Below, one piece after another: positions 35,052 through 47,200 of a DNA stretch of 64,000 nucleotides. A program made the position numbers and the translations under genes. The DNA is taken from contig NC_133025.1 of NCBI RefSeq assembly GCF_048771995.1, positions 3,472,001-3,536,000 of the forward strand, read 5' to 3'. Origin of the DNA: Taeniopygia guttata (Eukaryota; Chordata; Aves; Passeriformes; Estrildidae). The notes below the pieces were generated by a model. The model did not search any database and was not told the DNA's origin. It saw only the letters and a program-made list of their open reading frames with translations. The stretch's first letter is position 1, and each line of letters starts with the position of its first letter.

Positions 35052-36415
35052 GGATTTATTTCTGCTGCTAAACTGGGACAGCTCTAGGCAGTGCTGTTGT
35101 GTCCTGCTGGGACTGCAGATGTTCCTGGTGCAGCAAATGGACACTAGCAGGCGGTTCTCACTGCTCACCAAAGTTTGGGCACCTGAATTAGAACCCAAGT
35201 GGCTACAGAAATTCCCCACATGACGTGTTGTTACAGGCTCAGGTGAGAGCGTACCTGCAGCTTTATTGCCAAAACATGAGGTTGGCAGAGGTGAGTCATG
35301 CCTGGGAAGATCTCAGCTTTGCTCTTTGATTTACTTTTATCCACCAAGTATAAAAATACTTCCAAGAGTACAGGTAGGAATATGCTGTTCTCCTGTTAGG
35401 GCAGAGCTCTCACTGGCTCTGAGGTGTGTTTACATAGCTCATAGGATGTATTTTTGAAGCTTTAGTATAAGGAGCTATGTATACATTTTATCTAATCTTC
35501 CATGCAGTAGGCATGAGCAATTCCTGGAGGAGAGACCAGAATATAGGGCTCTGCCCCTACTCCTGGGAGTCTCTTTCTCATGGAGTCATACTTGCCCTCC
35601 AGGGCTTTCTCTTTATGGCTTTGTGAGTTTTGAATTCCTCTGTGAGCTGGCCCAGCTCCAGCAGGAGGGCAGAAAAGCAGCTTCAGCCCAAGCTCTGCTT
35701 GAAGCCCGCTGGTTCAGGGACTTGCAGGAGGTGGGATCAGCCCAGCCCTGGGAGAAGTGCCCAACCTCCCAGGTGAGCTCTTAACCAGTGGGATAATCTT
35801 TCAAGGTGACAATTTTGTCTTCTGTGGGCATGGCTTTGGGTTGCAGTGATTGCTGGATGGCGTTTTGCCCTTGGTGTTTCAGTGTGAGCAGAAGGTACCT
35901 GCTCTGCAGGTTTCATGTGTGGTTTCAAGGTCAGCTCCTTCCATGACTATCCCTGATGACCAAGTGGCCTTGGAGTGATCCAAACTGAACAGCTCAATTT
36001 GCTGAGCTGGTTTGAAAAAGTGGCTTTTTCTTCTCCATTTCTTTTCTCTTGGGAAATTAGAGCTGCTCCATCCCATGACATGACTACAGGGCTGCTGGTG
36101 CTGATGGTGGGAGGAATTCATGGCCAGAAGCAAAGGAGAAGGTGACACTGTCACTTACTGCATGAAGTTCATCAGCATGTACAGGAAACCTCACCTTCCC
36201 TGTCTGTTAATCCCAGTGGAGCTCAAGAAGAGCTAATTTAACATTTTTCTCTAAAACAAGCAGCCTGTTCAGCATTCTTTCCTGTGTCTTCCTTTGGCAT
36301 CTGGATTTTAGGTCTCTGCATTTAACTTCAGCATCTGTTCAGAGCTGAAGTACCTAAGAAAAAGAAAAGTACCTATGATAACACTGGGTAATGCCCTTGC
36401 TAAAATTTCTGATTG

Positions 36416-36640
36416 TTGGTCATAGAGTCAAATGGTGGTTTGGACTGGGAGGAACTTTAAAGATACCTAATTCCAACTCTCCTTCCACTATCCCAGGTTG
36501 CTCCAAGCCCCATCCAGCCTGGCCTTGGTCACTTCCAGGGCCAGCCACAGCTTCTCTGGACACCCTGTGCCAGGGCCTCCCCACCCTTATAGCCAAGATT
36601 TTTTTCCCAATATCCAGTCTGAACCTTAAATCTTACTGTT
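36416..36640 (-). mobile_element. CR1 LINE 3' fragment
   Basis: Reverse-strand CR1 with all blocks in order (GTCATAGAGTCAAATGGTGG, TTTGGACTGGGAGG, GTTGCTCCAAGCCCCATCC, CAGGGCCTCCCCACCCTTAT). It lacks the short CCCTGCCATGGGCAGGGACA part, probably through an internal deletion. Moderately diverged. Confidence 0.9.
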
Positions 36641-36832
36641 CTATATAAATATATAGAAATAAACTTTATAGAGCCTGATGGGCTCATGGCATTTATCAAA
36701 CTGGCATTTTTTTTTCAAACAGCATAGCAAATTGTTCTTCTGGTCATACTTTTCAAAAAACATCCCTTTGTCTATTATTCCACAAATCACATCCTGTTAT
36801 AATCCGAGTCAGGATAGAGTTTCCATTGGCTT

Positions 36833-36842
36833 GGGGGGGGGG
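36833..36842. repeat. G(10) tract
   Basis: Ten G followed by AAAAACC, lying about 190 bp past a CR1 fragment. Confidence 0.85.
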
Positions 36843-37081
36843 AAAAACCATTTTAAAAGACAAAATACCCGTGAGCCCCTCTCTCTGCAGGAGGTTTCGG
36901 GGCAGCAGTATTTTGGCTTTCAGCAGGCACAGCACAGTTGGGAAGGATTATCTTTCTACATGCCTCTGCTTTCTACTCTGCTTCTTTGGAGTTTTTTCTC
37001 TTCTTCTGCATTTTTCTCTCAGTGTTCCTGATTGATTCTAGCTGCTGTGGGAATAATCCTCTTTCCTCACACACCTCCTTT

Positions 37082-37620
37082 AAAACACCAGAGGTGCGCT
37101 GGTGCCGCGCGTTCTTCTGCGCCGTTTTCTTCCTGCGTGTGTGCGTACCTAACGACTTGAAAATAGCAAACAAAAAGCACATGATCCGAGCAGCAAGCTG
37201 GTATTTTACCCCGAGGGAAGATTTTCTCAGCGCACAAATCAAGAGTTAAATAGTTAAAAATGCTGTATAATATAGATCCAGCCGCTCTAAGGCTCGCTGG
37301 CGCGTAGGAGCAAAGTTATTTGCATACGTAAATGTTGACACAGTCGAGCTCTGTGTTATCAAATCCACTGTCAAAAACTGACCCCGGGCGTTTCACAGTG
37401 AAGATGATGATTGTCTCTTTAATGACATAAATTCTGTTGTGCCTGTTTAAGAGAGTTCCCCACAACCCTGTCATTACTAAGCCAGTCGCATCCCTACTGG
37501 CACAGCTTTGATAGGAAGTAGCTACAGCACCCAGCTCCAAGGGCCTTCTTTTAATTGAGCACTGTGATTATCACGCACCAATCAGTTGACTGAGTTGCTG
37601 AGTTGGCCAGCCCTGTGCTG
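37082..37620. promoter_or_regulatory. Candidate conserved enhancer-like element
   Basis: A dense set of regulatory words in unique sequence: an octamer ATTTGCATA (37318-37326), GTAAATGTTGACA just after it, ACCAATCA (near 37577), TTGGCCAGCC, TTTAATTGAG and TTTAATGACATAAA, plus several retained CpGs (GCCGCGCGTTC, GCTGGCGCGTAGG). Motifs of this size occur by chance; density plus CpG retention is the argument. It stops just before a CR1-like fragment at 37632. Confidence 0.28.
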
Positions 37621-37631
37621 AGAGCTCCTAT

Positions 37632-37703
37632 GGAATTACAGAATCAGAGATGGTAGAGATGGAAAGTGCATTAGATCATCCAGGCCGTCATCTTGCCAGT
37701 ACA
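37632..37703 (-). mobile_element. Probable old CR1 3' fragment
   Basis: GGAATTACAGAATCAGAGAT, GGTAGAGATGGAAAGTGCAT, TAGATCATCCAGGCC resembles the tail of a divergent CR1 subfamily (ATCATAGAAT, GGAAGGGACC, GATCATCTAGTCC). The match is weak and could belong to another avian CR1 lineage. Confidence 0.5.
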
Positions 37704-38596
37704 TGTTTCCTGCTGCGTGGTTTTGGGTGGTTGTAGGGTTTTTTTTTTTATCCCTCCACTTTATGGCTAGAGATACTTTAAGAGCTGGGCTTTCCACTTT
37801 GATCCTCTGGAATCTTTCCCACAAAGTTTGATGGCAGGATTTTTCTTTGCCTAATACATGCCCTAAATTTTTCCATTTCTTTACTTCATAATATTTCATA
37901 TTATTTCAAGTCTACCTTCTCATCTCTCAGTAATTCGCTCTGGTGTTAACAGCCCGTAAATATGAGTGGAATAGTATTACGTGCTCTTGAATATTAAATG
38001 TATCACTTATCTTAAGTGCTGCATGTTCAGTTTTTTCAGGATTTGGGGAAATTCTACTGATTGAAGATAGATTTTAAATGGAGCTGCTAATAGTATAATT
38101 CTCAGATGCATATTTTATTTTAGTATAAGAGTGGTCTGTTCTGGTGTCATTTGAGAAATTGTTGAAAATTACCTGAAAAGGCCAATTTGAATTGGAAATG
38201 AAAATGTTTTTGTATGGAGGAGATAAAATTTAAGTGATTTTTAACTCCATTGTGGCATTTAAACAGTGAGGAAGCTATGTGTGCAGACAAGTCTGCAGAG
38301 GGCATTGCAGGGAAACCAAAAAAACTAGTTTTCTATTAGTGACAGAATTAGTGGAAGTTGCAGTCTAGTTACTGGAGTCTTCCCCAACCCCCATCCCAGC
38401 TTTCCATTCAAATTCTTCATAACTATTGTTCTTTTTATAGTTTTACTTGTTTCTGTGGGATTTGGGGTTTGCCTGTTTGTTGTTTCTTCCTCAGGGCTTG
38501 CTCTTCACCACCAGAAGCTTTGGGTGCCCAGGGAGGGTTGTCTCGAAAGTTTTCCTTTGTCTTGACCACTAAGAGCTAGATCCATATCCCCTCCCT

Positions 38597-38667
38597 TAAA
38601 AAAAAAAAAAAACAAAAAAACCCCAAAAAAAAAAAAAAAAACAAAAAAAAAAACAAGAAGAAAAAAC
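38597..38667. repeat. A-rich tract with complementary T-rich arm
   Basis: About 70 bases of A runs broken by C, CCCC and CAAG. From 38698 to about 38719 follows TTTGTTTTGTTTTTTTTTTT, complementary to the AAAAACAAAAC-type arm. The two can pair across about 30 bases. Confidence 0.8.
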
Positions 38668-38719
38668 TTCAGTGGCTATAAAAAGGACAAATAGACTTTG
38701 TTTTGTTTTTTTTTTTTGC

Positions 38720-39560
38720 AGTCACCCCATGAGAGAAAGATGGGGTGGGTGGTTGGCGTCAGAGCCATGCTGGATTGAGCCAGTCCCTTCAGAGCTGCCC
38801 TCTGCTCATGATCCAGCACCTTTACCCCACTCCTCTGCATGTTCCTGAAGCATTAACTCTGGTTTTTTTTCCCCAGAGTATCCCAGAGGTTGGGAGGGTT
38901 GGGTTGGAAGCCTCCAGGAGCAGGGTTTTGGCAGGGTTTTGGCAGGGTTGGGGGTGTGTTGGGTGCCTGCTGGAGGCAGAGCATGCCTGGATGTGGCAGA
39001 GGCACGGCCAGCTCTGCCCAGTCCTTATTCCATCCATCCTCACTCTGTCCAGAGAAAGCGTTTGGCTCATCCAGAAGGAATGGCAGGAAAGATCAGCAGT
39101 GATGTGGGTGGAGATGGATTTTATGGAGCCTCATGGACATGGGGAGCAGTAAGGTGCCTCCCCTCGAACTCTGGGAAGCTGGAGCATGGGGATGTTGATG
39201 AGAGAGGCATGGGCAGGTGGGTCTTGGGAGGCAAAGCTCCTCTCCCTGAGTGGATTGGAGGTGTTTGAGGCTCAGGTTGTGTGACTGAACGTGGAGATGA
39301 ATGAGGAATGTGAAAATGGGTGGGTTAGGAGTGAGTAAGGGAAAGTGTGAGTGGGTGGGCAACGAGACTGGCAAGTGAGAGAGGAGGTGGGAGGGGGTAG
39401 CAAAAAGCTGGAGTAGCGTTATGGGCTGGCTCTGTGAGGACACCTGGAAGACTGGGAACAACCACCCTCGAGGGGATGGAGAGCTGCCACGGGGGCTGTG
39501 AGGTGTGCAGGGCAGCACACAGACCCTGCTGGCCTCTGGTGCTTCCCCTGGCACGTCATT
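38720..39560. other. GC-richer block with G-skewed strand
   Basis: Plus strand is strongly G over C at about 39270-39420 (GGGTGGGTTAGGAGTGAG-type sequence). This skew removes stops on the minus strand and produces a 153-codon open frame of low complexity (39093-39554) that I do not regard as a gene. Confidence 0.5.
38921..38950. repeat. 11-bp tandem repeat
   Basis: CAGGGTTTTGG repeated 2.7 times inside a G-rich stretch. Confidence 0.9.
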
Positions 39561-40052
39561 TACTCTGCCTGAACTTTACTGTGTCTGGGCATAAAGCAGT
39601 AATCCTCATCCTGGTCAGCTGGTTGCATGCTGCTGCTGTGCCTGCAGAAAGATGTCAGACCATAATCATGCGTTTGCAGGGTTTTTTGGCTCTAACGAAG
39701 TCACAGACAGAAACTTTTAATTCATGTGGTTTATTGCAGCTTGTAGTGGGCATTCCCAGGAGCTGAAATGACCCGAGGGCTGCAGGGGGAAGGAGTTACC
39801 TGACTAATAAAAGGTGTGAAGGTGAAGGATATGCTACAAACCTGCAATGCCTCAGCATTAAGACAGCTCCCAGACTTGAAATTCCTTTAATTTTAATGAA
39901 GGAGATAAGGAGATGGGAAAGTAAAGTAACTTTAAATCATTAGCAGACCCTGCCTGACAAGGTTCTTATTAGGATATTTAACTATAAATGCTGTAAGTTG
40001 GATGTAGCCCCCTGTGACTAATTTGTACCTGTTTTTATTAATTACTATGGCA

Positions 40053-40110
40053 GAGTTACAGCCCCAGTTGTGACCTCTCTGTAGTCAGGTGCAGTCAGGC
40101 TATTGTCCAA
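40053..40110 (+). other. Short exon-like segment with strong donor
   Basis: The acceptor TTTTTATTAATTACTATGGCAG precedes a roughly 58-bp segment ending CCAAG|GTAAGG, a strong donor. One frame is open (SYSPSCDLSVVRCSQAIVQ); the other two have stops. It is too short to judge and may be a non-coding exon or chance. Coordinates are accurate to a few bases. Confidence 0.15.
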
Positions 40111-40325
40111 GGTAAGGTCTCTTCTGCCCTGTTAAGTCATATTAAGTTGTACACAGTACATTCTCAGTACTTACTGTAATAGAGCAAGTCCTTTTGAAGC
40201 CCAAATAGAGGTGAGTGAATGCAGGAAGTTACAGGTCTTGTCTTAGCTGTCAAAAAGGTATTTAATGAGGAATAACTTCATATGCAGTGTTCCGAAAACA
40301 CCAGTCCCTGCAGGTTTTCATCAGT

Positions 40326-40575
40326 ATCCAGATAAGATGCCTCACCACCCTCAAAATAAAGAATTTCTCCCTAATACCGAATCTAATCCTGCCCTCTGGC
40401 AGCGTGAAGTCATTCCCTCTTGTCCCAAGTTCCTCTCCAGCTCTCTTGAAGCCCCTTTAGTCACTGTAAAGATCTCTAAGGTCTCCCTGGAGCCTTCTCC
40501 AGATTGATCAACCCCAGCTCTCTGGACTTTATTATGGCAGACATGCTCCAGATTTTGGACCATTTCAGTGGAATC
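40326..40575 (-). mobile_element. CR1 LINE fragment, tail missing
   Basis: Reverse-strand CR1 covering the block upstream of the usual 3' end: GATGCCTCACCACCCTCAAA, GAATTTCTCCCTAATACCGA, CCTCTTGTCCCAAGTTCC, GTCTCCCTGGAGCCTTCTCC, ACATGCTCCAG. The final roughly 170 bases and tail are absent, so this is a broken copy. Confidence 0.9.
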
Positions 40576-41646
40576 TTCCTCATCTTGAACATGGTCACCT
40601 GTTGCAAAGTAAATTTCCTATAAAGCTTGGAACTGCAGCCAAGACAGCTTGTAGAGTAGTCAGTGTTTACTCATTTTTTTAATCCTAGACAAATCCAGAA
40701 ACAATTTGCTGTACTTAAGCAGATGTTTCTTACCATTAAAACAGCCCAAATCGCTTGCTGATGTTCAAATGCTGTAGTAACTGCAGAATAAAATCCAGAG
40801 GAACGTGGGGTATGTTTAATACAAGCTTGTTGGGTTGTACATCTGTCAAACCCTCAAATTTGCATTCCTTACCTAAGCAGAGATCCTGGTGCTGTTTACA
40901 CGTGCTTTGGGAGCTGCAGGAACTGAACTGCTTTGTCAAAAATCTCTGCTCCCAATTGCCACCTGTGGGTCTGCAGGGACATAGTTAAAATATTTACAGT
41001 GGCAGGAGTAACTGGAAGTTTGTTTATTGTTCTGCTTGATGCTAAAACTTATCACAACGATCATAAGAGCAGCGTGAGACCTCTGTGGAAGTGTGGACAG
41101 ATTCTGAGTGTACACAGGAAAAAGAACCTTGAAGTTTCCCTTCTGGCTAATTCATAGTTTGGTTTTGTCAGTGACAGGGTTGTGCAGCATTTGCAATAAG
41201 CCTGCTTTGTCTTTGGCCATTTTTTTCCGTATGGGTGTGTTCTTCCTTTAATTCTGTTGTTTTTCTTTCCTTTTTTTTTTTTTTCTCTTCCCTAACACAG
41301 CCACTCCTTTTATTTTAAGAATAAACGAGCTGCTTGCTGAGCAGAAAAAAAAACAAAGTTTCATAAACACATCAGTTCTGATCCATGTAATCCTTTATTA
41401 CCTGTAGGGGCAGGTGCAGGAAGCTGCTGCAGGAGTGGAGGTTACTGACTTCTCCAAGGCTTGGGTTACATAAGGGGTCAGTATATTGTAGCTGCTACAG
41501 TGAAAGTTGTGAACAGCATGATCAAAGGTGCATTGATGAGAAATAAAACCTTTTGGCTTGGCTTGTTTCACTTCATTCTGCCCCAGAGAGTTCTGAGCCT
41601 TCTATGGCCTGAAAGGCTGATTTTAACCACCACCCTGACATGAAGT

Positions 41647-41998
41647 GATAGGATCACAGGATGGCTTGGGTTGGAAGGGACCTCAAAGATCATCTTGTTC
41701 CACCCCCCTGCCATGAGCAGGGACACCTTCCACTACCCTGCATTGCTCCAAGCCCCATCCATCCTGTCCTTGAACACTTCAGGGATGGGGAATCTTCTCT
41801 GGACAACCTGTTCCAGTGCCTCACTCCCCTTATAGTGGAGAATTTCTCCCTGATACCAAATCTAACCCTGCCCTCTGCCAGTGGGAAGCTGTTCCCTGTG
41901 TCCTGTCACTCCATGTCCTTGTCCAAAGTCCCTCTCCATCTCTCTTAGAGCTCCTTTAGGTGGGAGAAGACTATTTCAATGTCTCCCTGAAGGCCCCT
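41647..41998 (-). mobile_element. CR1 LINE 3' fragment, longest intact tail
   Basis: About 350 bp reverse-strand CR1 from ATAGGATCACAGGATGGCTT through CCCTGCCATGAGCAGGGACA, GTTCCAGTGCCTCACTCCCC and CCTGTCACTCCATGTCCTTG to GTCTCCCTGAAGGCCCC. It is close to consensus and among the youngest copies here. It lies 1.07 kb from another same-strand CR1, with which it may be continuous in origin. Confidence 0.95.
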
Positions 41999-43460
41999 AC
42001 ATATTATCTTAAATGCTTCTCCTGCTGTTGTAAAATGGAGTTTATTACTGGAGCGTCTATCTTCTAATGCTTTCATTACCCAGAGTTTTTTCTGTTTGTT
42101 GCTCAAGGGAAAGTGAGGGGAGCCACTCACTTGATCTCAGCAAACCAGAAAGCATTTCATGGCTGTAGTGGCTGTGTAATGCTGAGATAGTGTCTGTAGG
42201 AAAACCAGACAGCTTCAAGAAACAAGATACATTTTTTTTTATTGGTTTGTTTTTTGTTTTTTTTTTTAACATTTTGAAACCATTTAAATCGCTGCAAAGT
42301 GGTAGGGCAAGGCAGGTGGTAAAAAAATACATCACCCATCCCTTGTGATTTTGTGGTTTTGTCTGAATATTTTTTTATTTAATTCCCTTCGTTTTACCAC
42401 GCATTTCAGTTGTGATAGCTGCCCCAAGAACGTGGCTGCATGCAAGTGTCTCATTTGCCTAATATTAAAAATATGTGTGTGTAATAACATTTTTTCTAAT
42501 GCTTCCCATCTGGAAGATACGTCACACACTTTGCATTAAAATTCATAGCGCCCTTTTTACATATTAAAGTGCTTTGTGATGGAGACTGTGCATGGACTTG
42601 TTAATTTGCAGTTCTGGGCTGAAAAATAGTTCAAAGCAGCTTGTTATTTACTGCCAGAAACAAGTTTCCACTATTTGTCTGTCTTGGTCAGTCTGATAGA
42701 GCCAATACATTTGTGAGAGGCGATTTGTCTGCTTAAAATGTTAAGGTTCATTTACCAGAAGAAATGCTGAGCAACTAACACAAAGTGAGGGGTCTGAGGA
42801 CCTTCTTCCTCAGTCCTTCAGGAGATGCCTGGAATCTTTAAGGTTTTGATCTAAAATATGTGTATATCAAATCCTAGTGATATCATAACATGTGAATTCC
42901 TGTCAAAAATTGTCTCAAAATGGTACAGCTGTTAAAAGATAATGATTGTGCCATGTGGATTTGCAAGGCTGCATTCTTTCCTGAATAAACTTAATAAAAT
43001 AGTGTCAAAGAGAAGGTGCAGGGATCTGTTAGGATTAGTAGGAAAGGAGATTCTGAGCTGCATATGTACTTCAGATATATTTAGTGATAAGGACTGGTTA
43101 ATACATCTCCATTTTCAGTGTATAACCATCCTTTGAAAGGCGTGATTTTCGTGGTGACATCTTCTGGATGCTGAGCACTGGGAAAATTTCACCTGTACTT
43201 TGAGCAGTTGATTGAAAGTTGAGTTTTTCTGTGGCGTGATCCACAGTCAGTGTTGTTGTAACAGGACAAACCAGTTCAAATTTGCTGTCGCCCTGTCTTG
43301 TTGTCTCAACCGTTACAATATTTGCTTTTCAAAGCTCTTTAAAAACATAACAATGCAAATTTGACCTGTATTTATACCAGCGTGTTTTGAGGAAGCCCAT
43401 CAAATGATTTCCATGCTGTTTTCAGTGTCTCTCCACTTTATTATTCTGAGAAAATTCGAC

Positions 43461-43503
43461 GCATCTGCAGCGTGCACGATCTGGTTTTCTGATATGCAGA
43501 TGC
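43461..43503. repeat. 9-bp inverted repeat with E-box arms
   Basis: GCATCTGCA (43461-43469) and TGCAGATGC (43495-43503) are exact reverse complements 25 bases apart. Each contains an E-box core (CATCTG / CAGATG). It lies in a stretch that looks regulatory. Confidence 0.7.
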
Positions 43504-44068
43504 ACAGCCTCGCCTATCTCGTGGAATCAGTGTAGCAACTGCTCTTACAAACGCTGTGACAATGTACAGCCTCCTATCTGAGATCCAGATCAGACTGAAA
43601 TTGGGACTTGGGCCAAAAAGCAGAATACTGCAGTCAATCCGCGTCCTGTGTCAGCACTCAGCTCCGCAGGGAAAGGCAGCGGGAAATGCGCGCTGGCATC
43701 CCGAAAGGGATCCCTGAGTCATGGAGGATGGCGGGGATGGGGTTGGCAATAGGAGGTGCCTCAAGGTTCCCGTTTTTGCAGACGTTGTGTGGGCTAAGAG
43801 ATGTTGCAGGTGATGTTCTGAGCCCGGGTGGCACTCAGAAAGTCACTACACATGACTTGCCTGTTTACACCCAGCCCCTGTCTATGAAGTGACAGCGTGA
43901 CCAGATCATGTCACAGCATCCTCGGCCTCTTGAGTCATGACCCTTGGTACCAGCAGGGATTTGTGGTGTCAGGCCCTTGCAAAACCATCCATCAAGTGCT
44001 GATGTGTTCAGACTGGGGTGACCTTTTGCCTAAGACTGTACATTTCCTTCCCTTCTGCCAGCCCTGCT

Positions 44069-44210
44069 GTGGTAGAATCACCATTTGTGGATGTGTTTAA
44101 AAAAAGACTGGACATGGCACTTGGTGCTATAGTCTAGTTGTGGTGTTAGGGCATAGGTTGGACTTGATGATCTTAGAGGTCTCTTCCAACCTCATTATTC
44201 TGGGATTCTC
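44069..44210 (+). mobile_element. CR1 LINE 3' fragment, passerine-type tail
   Basis: TGGTAGAATCACCATTTGTG, AAGACTGGACATGGCACTTG, GTTGGACTTGATGATCTTAG, AGGTCTCTTCCAACCTCATT, ATTCTGGGATTCTC. This is the CR1 subfamily whose 3' end spells GATGATCTYAGAGGTCT. Near-consensus, with a recognisable terminal ATTCTGGGATTCT. Confidence 0.93.
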
Positions 44211-47200
44211 TGCCGGGCTGTGAGCTGGCACCGCTCCTCGTCCGGCGGGCATCGCTCCGGGGGCAGGTGGGCTTCCTGCTGCATAGCACACCCTCCACTC
44301 TGCCTGCTTCCCACTTAACTCTCTCATTCCTCAGTTCCTGGGCTTACCCTTCTGTCCTAAAATTGGCTCAGTCTCGGGAAAATCATCCACCCACGCTCCT
44401 GGGAGAGGGGGACCCGTGTGCCCGATGCTGCTCGGATCGCTCAGGAGCGCAACGTGTTCTGCACAGCAGCAGGGTCATTTTGGGGTAGTAACACTAAATC
44501 TTTCAAAAGTAATCACACTTCTAGAAGTGATTTAAGCTCTCAAGTTTCTAGGTGAAAGCAGTTGCCAGGGTTTAATCTGCACCCTAAAGTTCTGCTGGTA
44601 AATCCTGATCTGGCAGTTCTGCCTACATATGGGGGGTGACACCAATAGCAAAACACCTTCCCTGATAAAGAGCAGTGGGACCTTCAATGTCCACAGCAAA
44701 AATAAAAACATTTTAAAGGATTTATAAAGTTGTTATGGTGTCGTAGATGTGCAGCAGAATCCATGGATGGATTTTAGCTCTCATATAATTATATTTTTTA
44801 ATAGTAAATTGGGATGCAAAGGAACTTCCTGCAACTGGAACTCTGTGCTGAAGAAAATCATTGGATCCAATGCCAGGAAGTTTTCTTGGCTGTGATTACA
44901 GCTTGTTGCCTGCACTTCCCATATAACTTTCAGAGTCACAAGCACTTTTATTTATCCATTAAGCTTCTTTTTTTGGTAAATTAAAAATTATGGTTATGTT
45001 TTCCCATGGCTATCTAGTAAGTACTGAGTTTCTTTTAGGGAAGTAGGGGGACAATATGTATTTTGAGCCAAAATACTATGGCACCTAAGAAAATAGGGTT
45101 TCTGTTCTTAATTGCCAGTTTTCTTTCTGTCTTTATAGTGTCTTAGTTTTTAAAAAAATCAACAAGCCCATTGTGATGCTTTTAATTAGACTTCAACAGA
45201 GATAATAAAAGTGTAGTGTCCCTTTGTGAAAGGAGTTTTTAATTATTGTTAATTGTACTTGCCAGCTTCATTTCTGAAGGGAAACGGAGGTGACCTCATC
45301 CTGCAAGTTGTCAGTCTCATGCTGGTGTCATTCACCTCCTGGAAAAGAGGTTGGGGTTTTGTTCCTTGTTGCTTCTTTTAATGAGGAGCTGTCCACAGGC
45401 CTGATGGGCTCTGTGGCCTTGGGAATGCTGTCCAAACTCTGCTTCAGTAGCAAGCTTGTTCCTGAAATGTTAAACTGAGTTGTGTCTTAGGGCATCAGCA
45501 GAGTCTCAGACCTGTGACGTGCCCATCCCAGTAACATCTCTGGCAGCAGAGAGTGCAAAAGACTTTAGGGAGGTGATGGAATCCTTGTTGAGGACAATTA
45601 CTAAAGATTCAAAGGCTTATTTCTGCTCTTTCATACTAACCTTGGGGGTTTCTATTATCTATCCAAAGGTTTAATTTCTTAATCCTTCTCCAGTCTTGCC
45701 TTTAGCATATTCTTGTGAGGTCCCCACTTAACCTGTGCTTTGCATTTAAACAGATGACAAGAGAGATTTCCTCACCCTTTGGACTGCAAAATGTGCAGAG
45801 CAGTGGGGGTTGTATGTCTGGGGAGGTTCCAGGGTATCAGGACAAGTCAGCATTCAGTTGTGGCCGTGATGTAAATGCCAAAATATTTACAATCATTTCA
45901 GTTCATTGAGCATCTCCGTATGTTGGGAGAAGGATGAAGAGGATACGTTTTTGTCTCCCTTCACTGCTCTGTATTTCTTAAGCTGTTACCTCGTTTCATC
46001 TTAAATGAACCTTCTCTAAAATACCCTGAACTTTTCAATTCCATTTCAGTTCACCCAGTGCCATCTGCCGCGGTGTCTGCGATGTATTTCAGTCCTGACG
46101 AAATCCCCCTTCCTCAGCGGTACCTCCGCACGCTGTCGTAAGGATGATGTGACAAGCAAAGCTGGCAAGTTGTTCCCACCTTTGTTGCCAATTATAAAGC
46201 AGTGTAAAGAGGCAAATTCTGACAGCCTGTGTCCTTAGAGGTGTCTGAATACTGAACTCGTAGTGAAATCATCAGCGGTGAGGCTCTTGAGCATCCCTGA
46301 GGCTCTGGGCTGGGATCTCTGCTCACCTTTTGCTCAAGTAGTCTTTCCCTGACTGTCATCATTTCTTTGCCTGACTCAGATGTGTATTTAAAGCTGCTGC
46401 TTATTCATCAGCATCAAAACATTTACTTATAGATACAGAGAGCACAGTTCCCTGTAAAAGGGAAGAAGCTTTCAGCTGCTTTGTTTTCTAATCCTGGAGA
46501 AATCTGCAAGGTCAGTGAGCCTGGCGTGTGTAATGGGTCTCCTCAGGCTGCCAAATGTGTTGGGGACTGTGGTCTGGAGCTCCCAGATTTATCTCATTCC
46601 TTTGCTTTCTGCTGCTCATTAAAAGATCTAAAAAGAATTAAAATCTCAGTGCTGTGAGATGTTCAGGCTGAGATGGTTTTCATTCTGCGGTTCCCAGATT
46701 CTGCTCAGGCGAAAGGCGATGAAGTTTTCTGGAGGCAAACCACATTTTTTCAGTAAAACACTGAATACTGAATTCAGGTCACCTCAGACTGACTCTACTC
46801 AGTCCTTCCTTTGCTGTCTTAAGAGGACTGCAAAAGCACCTTAGAGGATTGTTCTGAAAACTATAGTAGTTAGCACTTCTGCAAGCCTGCTAAAATACAT
46901 ACCAAATGCACATATTTTTTAAGCCTTTTCACCTCCCAGAGTTGTTTAGGTATTTTGTTCTATCCTGAACAAAAATGCAGGAGACTTGTCCCATTCTCAC
47001 AAACCAGTGCAGAAATTGTGGCCTTTCAAAATACTCCTTTAATCACGTATAGTTGTGGCTCCCAGGTTTCAAAATGGGATGAAGAACCTCTTCCCAGCAG
47101 GAGTAAAAACAACACAGCTTCTCTCCCATGCCAGACAAGCTTTTCATGGTGTGTTTTGGAAGTACATATTTCACATGGGCACAACTAGCTCTTGATTTTA

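Noticed and set aside
39093-39554. 153-codon minus-strand ORF rich in Ser, Pro, His and Leu
   Set aside because: Explained by the G-skew of the plus strand, which removes minus-strand stops.
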